A stretch of DNA of 64,000 nt. Origin: Rufibacter sediminis. Lineage in GTDB: Bacteria; Bacteroidota; Bacteroidia; Cytophagales; Hymenobacteraceae. A program made the translations under genes and the position numbers. Below the pieces are notes generated by a model that saw only the letters and a program-made list of their open reading frames with translations, made no database searches and was not told the origin of the DNA. Below are positions 42,613-50,738 of this stretch, piece after piece. Every line of letters starts with the position of its first letter. Within the stretch, counting starts at the first letter, position 1. The DNA is taken from assembly GCF_014269285.1 (NCBI RefSeq), contig NZ_JACOAF010000042.1, positions 145,707 to 209,706 on the forward strand, written 5' to 3'.

Positions 42613-43902
42613 ATGAATTCGCTGACCTTGCCTTTTGCTTCCCTTCCTGTCCCGGTTCTCCAATGGAAACAGCAGGCCTTGGCCTGGGCAGCCGAGCACA
42701 ATGAACTGGTGGCATATTATGAACCCAATCAACTAAACTACCGCTACGGCACCTTCACTAATCTCTTAGGCATGCGCCGCCACGCCAGCAGCCAGGACAT
42801 CACCTCCTGGGAACAGCTTCAGGACCAGCTTTCTCAACCCGACAACCGTCCGTTACTCGGTTACCTGACCTATGACCTCAAGAACGGCCTGGAGAAACTG
42901 CACAGCCAACATCCGGATTTTATTGGTTTCCCCGAACTGTACTTCTTCCTGCCGGAAACCTGGCTCCTCTGGGCCGAGGATGCCCTCACCATTTATTCCA
43001 CCACAGAAGATCCGGAGGCTATCGCCCGCTCCATAGCGCATACGCCGTTTACGGCCTCTTTTTCTGAAAACAAGGTTAAAACAGTTCCCCGCGTCAAGAA
43101 GGAAGATTACCTGCATAACGTAGAACAACTGAGGCAGCACATCCTGCACGGCGATGTCTACGAAGTGAACTACTGCCAGGAATTCTACGCGGAACAGGCA
43201 TCAATCAGCCCGCTGGCCTTGTTCTGGAAATTGAACCAAGCCTCTCCTACTCCATTTGCTGGCTTTCTTAAATTGAAGGAACGTTACTTGCTTTGTGCCA
43301 GCCCGGAAAGGTTCCTGAAAAAGTCGGGTGACTTACTGATTTCGCAACCTATTAAGGGGACCATCCGGCGAGGCAGCACCCCAGAGGAAGACCAGCGCCA
43401 GAAGGAACAGCTCGCCGCCAGCGAGAAAGAGCAGGCCGAGAACATGATGATTGTAGACCTGGTCCGGAATGACCTAAACCGGGTAGCCGCCACGGGCACC
43501 GTGCAGGTAGAAGAACTGTTCGGGTTATACGGTTTTAAATACGTGTGGCAGATGATCTCCACCGTGACCGCCCAGCTTCCAGAAACTGTACCAGCAGTGG
43601 AGGTACTGAAGGCTGCTTTCCCCATGGGCAGCATGACCGGCGCGCCTAAAATCAGGGCGCTGGAGCTGATTGAACAGTATGAGCAAACCAAGCGGGGCCT
43701 CTACTCCGGCTCCCTCGGCTACTTCCTGCCCAACGGCGACTTTGATTTCAACGTGGTGATTCGAAGTTTACAGTACAACGTTGCCACCGGGTACCTCTCC
43801 TTTGAAGTGGGCAGCGCCATCACCTATGACTCAGACCCGGAGCAGGAATACCAGGAGTGTCTCCTGAAAGCCGAAGCCATCAGAAACGTTCTGGCAAACT
43901 GA
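42613..43902 (+). CDS. pabB: Aminodeoxychorismate synthase component I
   Basis: This 429-aa chorismate-binding enzyme makes 4-amino-4-deoxychorismate for folate synthesis. Lys248 in PIKGTIRRG is the catalytic lysine that separates PabB from anthranilate synthase (PIAGT). Other signatures are ENMMIVDLVRNDLNRVA, GSMTGAPKIRALELIEQYE and RGLYSGSLGYF. The N-terminal Trp-binding-like domain is short. No glutamine amidotransferase subunit is adjacent. Between the N-terminal and catalytic parts a 36-bp element is embedded in frame (43047-43082), encoding FTASFSENKVKT, just before the conserved VKKEDYLHNVEQLRQHI. This looks like a linker insertion tolerated by the protein. Confidence 0.9.
   Translation: MNSLTLPFASLPVPVLQWKQQALAWAAEHNELVAYYEPNQLNYRYGTFTNLLGMRRHASSQDITSWEQLQDQLSQPDNRPLLGYLTYDLKNGLEKLHSQHPDFIGFPELYFFLPETWLLWAEDALTIYSTTEDPEAIARSIAHTPFTASFSENKVKTVPRVKKEDYLHNVEQLRQHILHGDVYEVNYCQEFYAEQASISPLALFWKLNQASPTPFAGFLKLKERYLLCASPERFLKKSGDLLISQPIKGTIRRGSTPEEDQRQKEQLAASEKEQAENMMIVDLVRNDLNRVAATGTVQVEELFGLYGFKYVWQMISTVTAQLPETVPAVEVLKAAFPMGSMTGAPKIRALELIEQYEQTKRGLYSGSLGYFLPNGDFDFNVVIRSLQYNVATGYLSFEVGSAITYDSDPEQEYQECLLKAEAIRNVLAN
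43047..43082. repeat. 36-bp palindromic element, copy 21, inside pabB
   Basis: GTTTACGGCCTCTTTTTC then TGAAAACAAGGTTAAAAC, exactly 12 codons in the pabB frame. It is very close to the intergenic copy at 10427-10462. Confidence 0.7.
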
Positions 43903-44206
43903 CCTTGTGTGCTCCAAGGAAGGGTATGATTATTCCTTCCTTGATGAAATACTTGAAGGCTTTTTCTCCCATTTCATTTTAGTGCTGTTTTTACCTAAAC
44001 AAGCTCAAAACAGAAAATAGAACTTGAAATGCTCCAAAGTTCAGGCTGGTTCCTGCTGGTCTATTTTTGGGCATCAGTTCTAGGGTTTTGCCATGAAGCG
44101 TATTCCAAAATAATTATAAATCATTACTTTATCTTGAAAGGATATAGCATTATCTTGCAGTACAAATCCAACCTATCTAACCCTTTTACCTTTAATTAGC
44201 TATTTT
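43903..44206. other. Intergenic region between pabB and a lipoprotein gene
   Basis: 304 bp with one degenerate element (43976-44011) and AT-rich sequence (44100-44200) probably carrying the lipoprotein promoter. GGAAGGG...CCTTCC near 43917-43941 could form a weak terminator. No gene is seen. Confidence 0.45.
43976..44011. repeat. 36-bp palindromic element, copy 22 (diverged)
   Basis: ATTTTAGTGCTGTTTTTA then CCTAAACAAGCTCAAAAC. Confidence 0.5.
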
Positions 44207-44845
44207 ATGAAGAAAACCTCTACTCTGTTAGGTACCAGCCTCGCTTTGGTCTTGTTTTTGGGAAGCTGCGCCTCTTCCTATCGGCCCATTCGGCCGCAAA
44301 CTGTGCATTATGACTATAATGAGATTTCCGCCACTGGCGCGCTGTCTACTTCTTTCGCGTTTGATGTCATGACCTTACGCAATAACAAGAAATACGCAAA
44401 GAAGGAGACGAAGAACAACATGAAGGTAGTGTCCATGAAGGTGGTGAACAATACCGATGCCCCTATTCATGTTGGGCGCGATTGCCGCTTGTTCATGGGA
44501 GGCCGGGAGATCATCCCGATGGAGCCCACCGTTGCCGCTAACAAGATAAAACAAGGCGTGCCCATTTATCTGCTGTACGCTCTCCTTTTCTTGAACATTA
44601 CCCAGGAAAATACCAGTGGATCCTATGTAACCGAAAGTTCCTCCACTTCCCTTCCCATCGGCCTTCCTATTGCCGCCGGTAACATGTTAGTGGCGGGGAA
44701 TGCCAACAAGAAAATGAAAGAGGAAATCATCGGGAACAACATCCTCAACAAAACCATCAACCCCGGCGAAACCGCTTACGGCGTCATCTGCCTGAATGAA
44801 TCTACCACCGGGCGGCTTAAGTTTGAGTTGAACCAGGCCCAATAA
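44207..44845 (+). CDS. Predicted lipoprotein, function unknown
   Basis: This 212-aa protein has a lipobox with Cys21 (VLFLGSC), so it is predicted to be lipid-anchored in the envelope. After the anchor come YRPIRPQTVHYDYNEISATGA, a beta-rich body (MKVVSMKVVNNTDAPIHVGRDCRLF), a hydrophobic patch (VPIYLLYALLFLNI) and a Gly/Ala-rich LPIGLPIAAGNMLVAGN stretch. The C-terminal NPGETAYGVICLNES recalls small immunoglobulin-like envelope domains. I recognise no named family. The gene stands alone with its own terminator. Confidence 0.75.
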   Translation: MKKTSTLLGTSLALVLFLGSCASSYRPIRPQTVHYDYNEISATGALSTSFAFDVMTLRNNKKYAKKETKNNMKVVSMKVVNNTDAPIHVGRDCRLFMGGREIIPMEPTVAANKIKQGVPIYLLYALLFLNITQENTSGSYVTESSSTSLPIGLPIAAGNMLVAGNANKKMKEEIIGNNILNKTINPGETAYGVICLNESTTGRLKFELNQAQ

Positions 44846-44867
44846 TCTGCTCTTTCCCTCCATCATC

Positions 44868-44902
44868 AAAGCGCCTGCAAGCTACCTTGCAGGCGCTTTT
44901 GT
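44868..44902 (+). terminator. Intrinsic terminator of the lipoprotein gene
   Basis: A perfect 14-bp stem, AAAGCGCCTGCAAG with CTTGCAGGCGCTTT, with a 4-nt loop. Confidence 0.85.
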
Positions 44903-44948
44903 TTAAAAATATCATCTGCCATTCTGTCATAAGCAGGTGAAATATGCT

Positions 44949-44956
44949 TACCTTTG
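44949..44956 (+). promoter_or_regulatory. -7 box of the miaB promoter
   Basis: TACCTTTG, 17 nt upstream of the miaB ATG at 44974. No TTTG at typical -33 spacing. Confidence 0.4.
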
Positions 44957-44973
44957 TGTTTTAATTTGCCCTT

Positions 44974-46407
44974 ATGCACGCACCCATTCTGGACTTAGAC
45001 TTCATTGACAACCGCACGCCGGAGCAAGCCGCCGCGTGTGATACCAAAGTAACGGTTGATTCCAACACTGGCCGTCAGCGGAAACTCTATATTGAAAGTT
45101 ACGGCTGTCAGATGAATTTCTCTGACAGTGAGATCGTTTCCTCTATCCTGTTCGAAGCTGGGTTTGACACCACCTCAGAAGTGACCAACGCCGATCTGGT
45201 ATTGCTGAACACCTGCTCTATCCGGGAGAAAGCCGAGCAGACGGTGCGGCACCGCCTCACGCAGTTGCAGCACCTCAAGAAAAAGAAGCCCGGTATGGTG
45301 GTAGGCGTGTTGGGCTGTATGGCCGAGCGTCTTAAAAAGAACCTGCTGGAAGAAGAGAAGATGGTGGACCTGGTGGTTGGCCCGGACGCGTACCGCGATT
45401 TGCCTTCGCTCATCAACGAGGTAGACGGCGGCCACAAAGCCGTGAACGTGCTCCTCTCCCGTGAGGAAACCTACGCCGATATCAACCCTATTCGGTTGAA
45501 CAGTAACGGCGTGAGTGCGTTTGTGTCCATCATGCGCGGCTGCGACAACATGTGCTCTTTCTGCGTGGTGCCGTTCACCCGCGGCCGCGAACGGAGCCGC
45601 GATGCTCATTCCATTGTGCATGAAGCACAGGAACTGGTGAACCAGGGCTACAAAGAAGTAACTTTGCTGGGTCAGAATGTGGACTCATATAAATGGGCAT
45701 CGGAAGACGGCCTGGTGCGGGTGAATTTTGCCCAATTATTGGAGATGGTGGCCTTGATCAGCCCAGACCTGCGGGTACGTTTCTCCACCTCCCATCCCAA
45801 AGACATCACCGATGATGTGTTGTACACCATGAAAAAGTACGACAACATCTGCAAGTACATCCACTTACCGGCTCAGAGCGGGAACTCCCGCGTGCTGGAA
45901 CTCATGAACCGCACCTATGACCGCGCCTGGTACATGGAGCGCGTAGACGCCATCAGAAGAATTCTGGGCGTTGAGTGTGGCATTTCCACCGATATGATCG
46001 CCGGTTTCTGCTCCGAAACCGAGGAAGAGCACCAGGACACGCTGTCACTCATTGATTACGTGCAGTATGACTACGCCTACATGTTCTTCTACTCAGAGCG
46101 CCCCGGCACCCTGGCGGCCCGTAAACTGACGGATGACATTCCGCTGGAAACCAAAAAGCGTCGTCTGCAGGAAATCATTGACAAGCAGCGTTTCTACTCC
46201 CTGGAGCGGAATAAACTGGACGTAGGAAAAGTGTCTAAGGTACTGGTGGAGAACTTCTCCAAACGCTCAGACGACATGCTCAGCGGCCGAAACGACCAGA
46301 ACAAAGTGGTGATCTTCCCTAAGATGCATTTCAAGAAAGGCGACTACGTGAACGTGCTCATCACCGACTGCTCCGTAGGCACCTTGTTTGGGGAACCCGT
46401 TCTTTAA
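44974..46407 (+). CDS. miaB: tRNA-2-methylthio-N6-dimethylallyladenosine synthase MiaB
   Basis: This 477-aa radical SAM methylthiotransferase turns i6A37 into ms2i6A37 in tRNA. The N-terminal cluster uses Cys45, Cys81 and Cys115 ([30 protein letters not shown]). The radical SAM cluster uses Cys190, Cys194 and Cys197 ([11 protein letters not shown]). LLGQNVDSY and [17 protein letters not shown], plus a C-terminal TRAM domain ([13 protein letters not shown]... [10 protein letters not shown]), complete the enzyme. It supplies the substrate of MiaE (36367). It heads the conserved miaB / sigma-54 regulator / lptE / secG / groESL order, separated from the regulator by an AG-rich repeat. Confidence 0.96.
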   Translation: MHAPILDLDFIDNRTPEQAAACDTKVTVDSNTGRQRKLYIESYGCQMNFSDSEIVSSILFEAGFDTTSEVTNADLVLLNTCSIREKAEQTVRHRLTQLQHLKKKKPGMVVGVLGCMAERLKKNLLEEEKMVDLVVGPDAYRDLPSLINEVDGGHKAVNVLLSREETYADINPIRLNSNGVSAFVSIMRGCDNMCSFCVVPFTRGRERSRDAHSIVHEAQELVNQGYKEVTLLGQNVDSYKWASEDGLVRVNFAQLLEMVALISPDLRVRFSTSHPKDITDDVLYTMKKYDNICKYIHLPAQSGNSRVLELMNRTYDRAWYMERVDAIRRILGVECGISTDMIAGFCSETEEEHQDTLSLIDYVQYDYAYMFFYSERPGTLAARKLTDDIPLETKKRRLQEIIDKQRFYSLERNKLDVGKVSKVLVENFSKRSDDMLSGRNDQNKVVIFPKMHFKKGDYVNVLITDCSVGTLFGEPVL

Positions 46408-46502
46408 TTTGAAAATTTGGAGATGAGGAGATTTGAAGATGAATTTCCCCAGGCAAGGCACTGCATTTCCAAATCTTCGCATTTTCAAATCTACAAATCT
46501 AC
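46408..46502. repeat. AG-rich micro-repeats, direct and inverted
   Basis: 46408-46444 reads TTTGAAAATTTGGAGATGAG and similar. 46464-46502 is the same pattern inverted (on the minus strand GATTTGAAAATGCGAAGATT). About 20 nt of unique sequence separate them. The tract could fold as a long imperfect stem. Confidence 0.55.
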
Positions 46503-46505
46503 TTC

Positions 46506-47783
46506 ATGCGTGATATAGAAATCCAATCGGTGAAGCAGCGGTTTGGCATCATCGGGAACTCCCCTTTGCTGAACTATGCCATTCAGGTGGCGGTGCAGGT
46601 GGCCCCTACGGACATGACGGTGCTCATTACCGGGGAAAGCGGCAGCGGGAAAGAATCTTTTTCCAAGATCATCCACCACCTGAGCCCCCGCAAGCACGGG
46701 CAGTTCATCGCCATCAACTGCGGCGCCATCCCCGAGGGTACCATAGATTCAGAACTGTTCGGGCACGAGAAGGGCTCTTTCACCGGCGCCGCCGAGGCCC
46801 GGAAGGGCTACTTTGAAGTGACCAACGGCGGGACCATCTTTTTGGACGAGATTGGCGAAATGCCCCTCGGAACGCAGGCGCGCCTTTTGCGCGTGCTGGA
46901 AAACGGCGAGTTCATCAAAGTAGGTTCCTCTAAAGTGCAGAAGACCGATGTGCGCGTGGTGGCCGCCACCAACGTGAATCTGATGCAGGCGGTGGAGCGT
47001 GGCCAGTTCCGGGAGGACTTGTATTACCGACTCAACACCGTTCCCATCAGCGTACCGCCCTTGCGAGAACGCGGCGAAGACACGCACCTGCTGTTCCGTA
47101 AATTCGCGAGTGATTTCGCGGAGCGGTACCACGTCAAGCCCATCACGCTGCAATCCGAGGCGGTGCAGGAGCTGTTGCGCTACCGTTTCCCGGGCAACAT
47201 CCGGCAGTTGAAGAACATTGTGGAGCAGATATCGGTGCTGGAATACGAGCGGGAGATCAACGGCACCACCTTGCGCAAGTACTTGCCGCACGAGCAGCAG
47301 AACCAATTACCTGCCCTTTTCCACCCCAACAACTCTACCGACGGGGCCAGCGGCATCTCTGAGCGCGACTTACTGTACAAGGTCTTGTTTGACATGCGCA
47401 AAGACATGAACGACCTCAAGCAGGTGGTCTTTGACTTGTTGTCGCACCAGCAGGAAGACGCGGAACTTCTCAAGGCCAACCGGCATTTGTTTGAAGAGAT
47501 GCGGCCCATTGAACAACCGGTGTACCGCTCCGCCCCGGAACGCCGCGACGGTGGGTACATGCTCTCGGTAGACGAGCCCGACGAGGAATACGAGGACAAA
47601 GTCGAGGACATCTCCCACGAAACCGAGGAAGAAAGTCTTTCTTTGGAGCACAAGGAAAAGGAAATGATCCTGAAAGCGTTAAAGAAACACGGGAACAAGC
47701 GGAAGTATGCCGCCAAAGACCTGGGCATCTCTGAACGTACCCTTTACCGCAAATTAAAACAATACGACCTTGAAGACCTGTAG
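46506..47783 (+). CDS. Sigma-54-dependent transcriptional activator without receiver domain
   Basis: This 425-aa protein has an AAA+ sigma-54 interaction domain from about residue 14. Walker A is GESGSGKE (43-50), the sigma-54-contacting loop is GSFTGA (90-95), and Walker B is TIFLDEIGEMP (110-120). REDLYYRLNTVPISVPPLRER and RFPGNIRQLKNIVEQ complete the family pattern. A linker of about 130 residues leads to a Fis-type helix-turn-helix at the C terminus (EKEMILKALKKHGNKRKYAAKDLGISERTLYRKLKQY). No N-terminal regulatory domain is present, so activity may be set by expression or by another protein. It lies in the same cluster as groESL, which has a sigma-54-like promoter. Its last 14 bp overlap lptE. 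Confidence 0.93.
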   Translation: MRDIEIQSVKQRFGIIGNSPLLNYAIQVAVQVAPTDMTVLITGESGSGKESFSKIIHHLSPRKHGQFIAINCGAIPEGTIDSELFGHEKGSFTGAAEARKGYFEVTNGGTIFLDEIGEMPLGTQARLLRVLENGEFIKVGSSKVQKTDVRVVAATNVNLMQAVERGQFREDLYYRLNTVPISVPPLRERGEDTHLLFRKFASDFAERYHVKPITLQSEAVQELLRYRFPGNIRQLKNIVEQISVLEYEREINGTTLRKYLPHEQQNQLPALFHPNNSTDGASGISERDLLYKVLFDMRKDMNDLKQVVFDLLSHQQEDAELLKANRHLFEEMRPIEQPVYRSAPERRDGGYMLSVDEPDEEYEDKVEDISHETEEESLSLEHKEKEMILKALKKHGNKRKYAAKDLGISERTLYRKLKQYDLEDL

Positions 47784-48309
47784 ACCCTTATCGTACCTGC
47801 TCCTGCTCTGCCTGCCGCTGCTGCTGAGCGGGTGTTACTCCTTTTCAGGTATCAATTATGATGCCTCCAAGTACAACAGCATTTCCATCACCAACTTCAG
47901 CAATCCTTCCGGTCAGGGACCTTCTAACTTACAGCAGTTTGTGACCGAAGACTTCAAGGATTACTTCCAGCGGAACACCAACCTGCGGGTGCTGCCCCAG
48001 GCCGGCGATTTCCAGATTGAAGGTTCAATCATGAGCTATTCCTTCAGTCCGGCGGCTATCCAGCGTAGCACTACCACGGCGGGCAGCAACGTAGGCCTGG
48101 ACCAGGCCGGGGCCAACCGCCTCACCATCGTGGTGCAGATCAACTTCACAGACACGAAGAACCCCACCAACAACTTCGACCAAAGTTTCTCGGGCTTCGC
48201 CGATTTTCCTCCTACCCTGGATATCAACCAGATAAACCAATCGCAGATCAGGCAAATCACAGAACGCATTATTTACAGCGTTTTTACCAAAACGGTAGCG
48301 AATTGGTAA
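47770..48309 (+). CDS. lptE: LPS assembly lipoprotein LptE
   Basis: This 179-aa outer-membrane lipoprotein has lipobox Cys22 (LLLSGC). The LptE-like body of Bacteroidota follows: SISITNFSNPSGQGPSNLQQFVTEDFKDYFQRNTNL, then IEGSIMSYSFSPAAIQ and RLTIVVQINFTDTKN. It partners LptD in placing lipopolysaccharide in the outer leaflet. The start is TTG 47770, overlapping the regulator gene by 14 bp. No ATG or GTG gives the complete signal peptide, so the TTG is favoured and implies translational coupling. Confidence 0.85.
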   Translation: MKTCRPLSYLLLLCLPLLLSGCYSFSGINYDASKYNSISITNFSNPSGQGPSNLQQFVTEDFKDYFQRNTNLRVLPQAGDFQIEGSIMSYSFSPAAIQRSTTTAGSNVGLDQAGANRLTIVVQINFTDTKNPTNNFDQSFSGFADFPPTLDINQINQSQIRQITERIIYSVFTKTVANW

Positions 48310-48310
48310 G

Positions 48311-48318
48311 TATCTTTG
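48311..48318 (+). promoter_or_regulatory. Promoter-like -7 box directly before a hairpin
   Basis: TATCTTTG occurs 2 nt after the lptE stop and 9 nt before a terminator-like hairpin. No clear -33 box. Confidence 0.3.
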
Positions 48319-48326
48319 CAGCCCAG

Positions 48327-48360
48327 AAGGCACTGAAAACAATCTTTTCAGTGCCTTTCT
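48327..48360 (+). terminator. Hairpin after lptE
   Basis: A 13-bp perfect stem, AAGGCACTGAAAA with TTTTCAGTGCCTT, with a 5-nt loop and a short T-rich tail (TCT). It may terminate lptE mRNA or attenuate the downstream genes. Confidence 0.6.
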
Positions 48361-48427
48361 CCTGTATTTCCCTAATTAACTTGTAATTTGTATTTGTCCG
48401 GATCATCCCCGGGCAGAGGAGCGTTCC

Positions 48428-50017
48428 ATGAACAAAGCGGCATTTCTAAACATAGTACGGCAGGTAGCCCCCATCCAGGACCAGGAAGTTGACGACCTGG
48501 AGCGCTTGGTGGTGTCTTTCCCGTATTGCCAGACCGCGCATGTTCTGTTGGCCAAAGCCGCCCATGACCGCGGCAGCATGCTCTCTACCCAAAAGCTGAG
48601 AAGAGCCGCCGCCCACGTTTCGAACCGGCAATTGCTCAAACAACTGGTCTACGCCACCCCCGCGGTGGAGGAGGTATACGCCCCAGAGGTGGAAGACGAA
48701 ACCGAGCAGGAAGCTTTTGCTCCCTTCGTTTCAGAGCCAGTTTTAGAAAATGAGCCCCAAAACGATTATTCAGACGAACTACCTGAAGTAGAGGAACCAG
48801 CCCAGTTTACTCCCGAAGAACTCGTTGATACAGATCTGGCGGTTGAACCTGCTTTAGAAGAGGCACCGAAAGAACCCACCCCTGAGCTGGACGTAGTTCA
48901 GGCCTTCGATGAGGAAATTGAGCCAGAAACGGAAGTAGTAGCGGAAGCTTCTGCCGTGGTAGAAAACGAGGTTTTTTCAGAAATTGAGACTGAAAACGAA
49001 CTTCCGGAAGTTTCCCCAAACGATCTTTCACAGGAAGTTTCTGAAGTTGCCGTTGAAGCTTTGGTTGAACCGGAATTAGAAACCCTATCAGAGGAATCAT
49101 CGCTTGAAGTAGCTGCGGAAAGTCAGGAGGAAGCTGTTTCAGCCGATGAGCGGGATCTTACAGAGGAAGAACTTGAGGCGGACGACACCTTTTCTGAGGA
49201 AGACGACAACCTGGACGAGTTGCTGGAGCTGATCCAGATCAACAGCCTGACGTCCTTCAGCGCCCCTATTCCTCCCGTCAACCTGACGCATGCCGAAATC
49301 ATCTCGGAGCTCACTTCCGCGCAGGAAACGGAACCGGCTGATGAGCCCGCCATTGATTTCGGGAAAGTGGCCGAACGCTTATCTGCCGCGAGCCAATCTG
49401 AACCAGAGACCCAGGAAGTGGGCATGAGTGCCTACCTGGAGATTGCCAAGCTGGACACGTTGTATGATACCTCAGGCTATGAGTTCCCCACGTTAAAGCT
49501 GCCCGAAGTGGTGCAGGGCACCTCCACGTCTGATGATGCCGCGAATGACCCGTACATGTCCATCTTCACCCAGAACAACCTGGCCTACTGGATGGGCTCC
49601 AGCCGCCTGGGCGAGAGCATCCAACTGAAAGACGACCTCACCACCACTACCCCGTTCTTCTTCCAGCCCGAGCTGATCATTGAGCATGTGAAGGAACAGA
49701 ATGCCCCGGCTCCGGCCCCAGAGGTAAGCCCGGCCGCCAAGCTGGACCAGCAGATGGACATCATCAACCAGTTCCTGAAGACCACGCCCAAGCGTAAAAC
49801 CCTGGCCAACGCCCAGCTCAACAATGAGCCGCAGGAAGATTTATCCGCTAAAAGCTCCAAGATCAAGAAGACGCTGGTGTCTGAAAACCTTGCCCTCATC
49901 TTCATTAAACAGGGAAAAGGCAGGAAAGCCATCAAAATTTATGAACAACTTATAGTGAAGTTTCCCGAAAAAAAGAGTTACTTTGCTGAACAAATTGATA
50001 AATTAAGAAACGAATAG
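48428..50017 (+). CDS. Acidic protein with TPR-like C terminus, unknown function
   Basis: This 529-aa soluble protein has a conserved N-terminal module (AAFLNIVRQVAP to ATPAVEE, residues 1-80, with FPYCQTAHVLLAKAAHDRGSM). A long, low-complexity acidic linker rich in Glu, Val and Pro follows (about 85-270). The C-terminal part ends in a single TPR-like helix pair (SENLALIFIKQGKGRKAIKIYEQLIVKFPEKKSYF). The position before secG is, to my memory, kept in related Bacteroidota, but no function is known to me. A 36-bp element is embedded in frame at 48728-48763 at the start of the acidic linker, encoding part of VSEPVLENEPQN. Confidence 0.75.
   Translation: MNKAAFLNIVRQVAPIQDQEVDDLERLVVSFPYCQTAHVLLAKAAHDRGSMLSTQKLRRAAAHVSNRQLLKQLVYATPAVEEVYAPEVEDETEQEAFAPFVSEPVLENEPQNDYSDELPEVEEPAQFTPEELVDTDLAVEPALEEAPKEPTPELDVVQAFDEEIEPETEVVAEASAVVENEVFSEIETENELPEVSPNDLSQEVSEVAVEALVEPELETLSEESSLEVAAESQEEAVSADERDLTEEELEADDTFSEEDDNLDELLELIQINSLTSFSAPIPPVNLTHAEIISELTSAQETEPADEPAIDFGKVAERLSAASQSEPETQEVGMSAYLEIAKLDTLYDTSGYEFPTLKLPEVVQGTSTSDDAANDPYMSIFTQNNLAYWMGSSRLGESIQLKDDLTTTTPFFFQPELIIEHVKEQNAPAPAPEVSPAAKLDQQMDIINQFLKTTPKRKTLANAQLNNEPQEDLSAKSSKIKKTLVSENLALIFIKQGKGRKAIKIYEQLIVKFPEKKSYFAEQIDKLRNE
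48728..48763. repeat. 36-bp palindromic element, copy 23, inside a coding sequence
   Basis: GTTTCAGAGCCAGTTTTA then GAAAATGAGCCCCAAAAC. Diverged but full-length, in the acidic linker of the 529-aa protein. Confidence 0.55.
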
Positions 50018-50024
50018 TCCAATT

Positions 50025-50402
50025 ATGTACATTGCTCTGATCAGCGTAATTCTTTTCCTGTGCGTGCTGTTGGTTTTGGTGGTCTTATCCCAGAACTCCA
50101 AAGGCGGCGGATTATCCAGCCAGTTTGGCGGCGGCGGCACCAGCCAGTTAATGGGCGTTAAACGTACCGGTGACCTCCTTGAGAAATTAACCTGGGGTTT
50201 CGCGATCGGAATCATTGTATTGACCCTGGCCTCCCATACAATTGTCAATAGCGGTGCAGGTGCAGACAACCGCACCATCAACGAGCAACGCGCGGGTCAG
50301 GCCGCTCCGGCCCCTGCCCCAGCGGCTCCGGCTATCCCTCAGCAGAACGCAGCTCCGGCTACTACCGCCCCTGCCGCCGCCGGCGACTCAGCCAACCAGT
50401 AA
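50025..50402 (+). CDS. secG: Preprotein translocase subunit SecG
   Basis: This 125-aa inner-membrane subunit of SecYEG has two membrane helices (about residues 2-21 and 56-76). They are linked by the conserved SQNSKGGGLSSQFGGGGTSQLMGVKRTGDLLEKLTW. A disordered Ala/Pro-rich C-terminal tail (90-125) is typical of Bacteroidota SecG. It lies 7 nt after the acidic-protein gene, so the two are co-transcribed. A terminator follows, separating it from groESL, which has its own promoter. Confidence 0.93.
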   Translation: MYIALISVILFLCVLLVLVVLSQNSKGGGLSSQFGGGGTSQLMGVKRTGDLLEKLTWGFAIGIIVLTLASHTIVNSGAGADNRTINEQRAGQAAPAPAPAAPAIPQQNAAPATTAPAAAGDSANQ

Positions 50403-50431
50403 CAAAGCCGATACTGACAACCCTTTATTGG

Positions 50432-50464
50432 AGCCCGAGCCTTAACTGGTTCGGGCTTTTTTTT
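50432..50464 (+). terminator. Intrinsic terminator of secG
   Basis: AGCCCGAGCC pairs with GGTTCGGGCT (one wobble), followed by a long T run. Confidence 0.85.
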
Positions 50465-50471
50465 ACCCATC

Positions 50472-50507
50472 GTTTTAGGCATCCTTTCCTTAAAGGATGC
50501 CCAAAAC
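50472..50507. repeat. 36-bp palindromic element, copy 24
   Basis: Left arm GTTTTAGGCATCCTTT, right arm AAAGGATGCCCAAAAC. The inner arm GGCATCC/GGATGCC differs from consensus on both sides, so pairing is kept. Confidence 0.8.
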
Positions 50508-50526
50508 GGCCCAGGCGATTTACAAT

Positions 50527-50623
50527 CTGACAGAATGAGGAATTTCAACTGACAGAATTTTCGTCTTGGCTCGCGGGCGTGTCAGTACTTCCCTCCTCCA
50601 GATCGCCTAAAAACTGACAAAAT
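50527..50623 (+). promoter_or_regulatory. CTGACA repeats, candidate activator binding sites upstream of groESL
   Basis: CTGACAGAAT at 50527 and 50549, CTGACAAAAT at 50614, and inverted TGTCAG at 50580. The first two lie about 100-125 bp upstream of the sigma-54-like promoter, a usual distance for enhancer sites. Confidence 0.45.
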
Positions 50624-50650
50624 GTGGCAAGTTTGGCAGAAATGAGGAGT

Positions 50651-50666
50651 TGGCACAGGAATGGCA
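50651..50666 (+). promoter_or_regulatory. Sigma-54-type promoter of groESL
   Basis: TGGCACAGGAATGGCA matches the -24/-12 consensus TGGCACGnnnnTTGCW at all but two defined positions, with invariant GG and GC in correct spacing. It lies 72 bp before the groES ATG. Confidence 0.6.
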
Positions 50667-50738
50667 GATAGGCAATGCATCACCGGCCAGCACACGCCGG
50701 GCATATTCGTTAACATAACCTAATATCATAACAAACCT

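Larger units (their letters stand above)
50403..50738. other. groESL control region
   Basis: 336 bp contain the secG terminator, a palindromic element, three CTGACA(G/A)AAT repeats plus an inverted TGTCAG, and a sigma-54-type promoter. There is no CIRCE operator (TTAGCACTC...GAGTGCTAA) and no gene. Confidence 0.65.

Noticed and set aside
50403..50738. HrcA/CIRCE operator before groES
   Set aside because: I looked for TTAGCACTC-N9-GAGTGCTAA and found no match; a sigma-54-type promoter is present instead.
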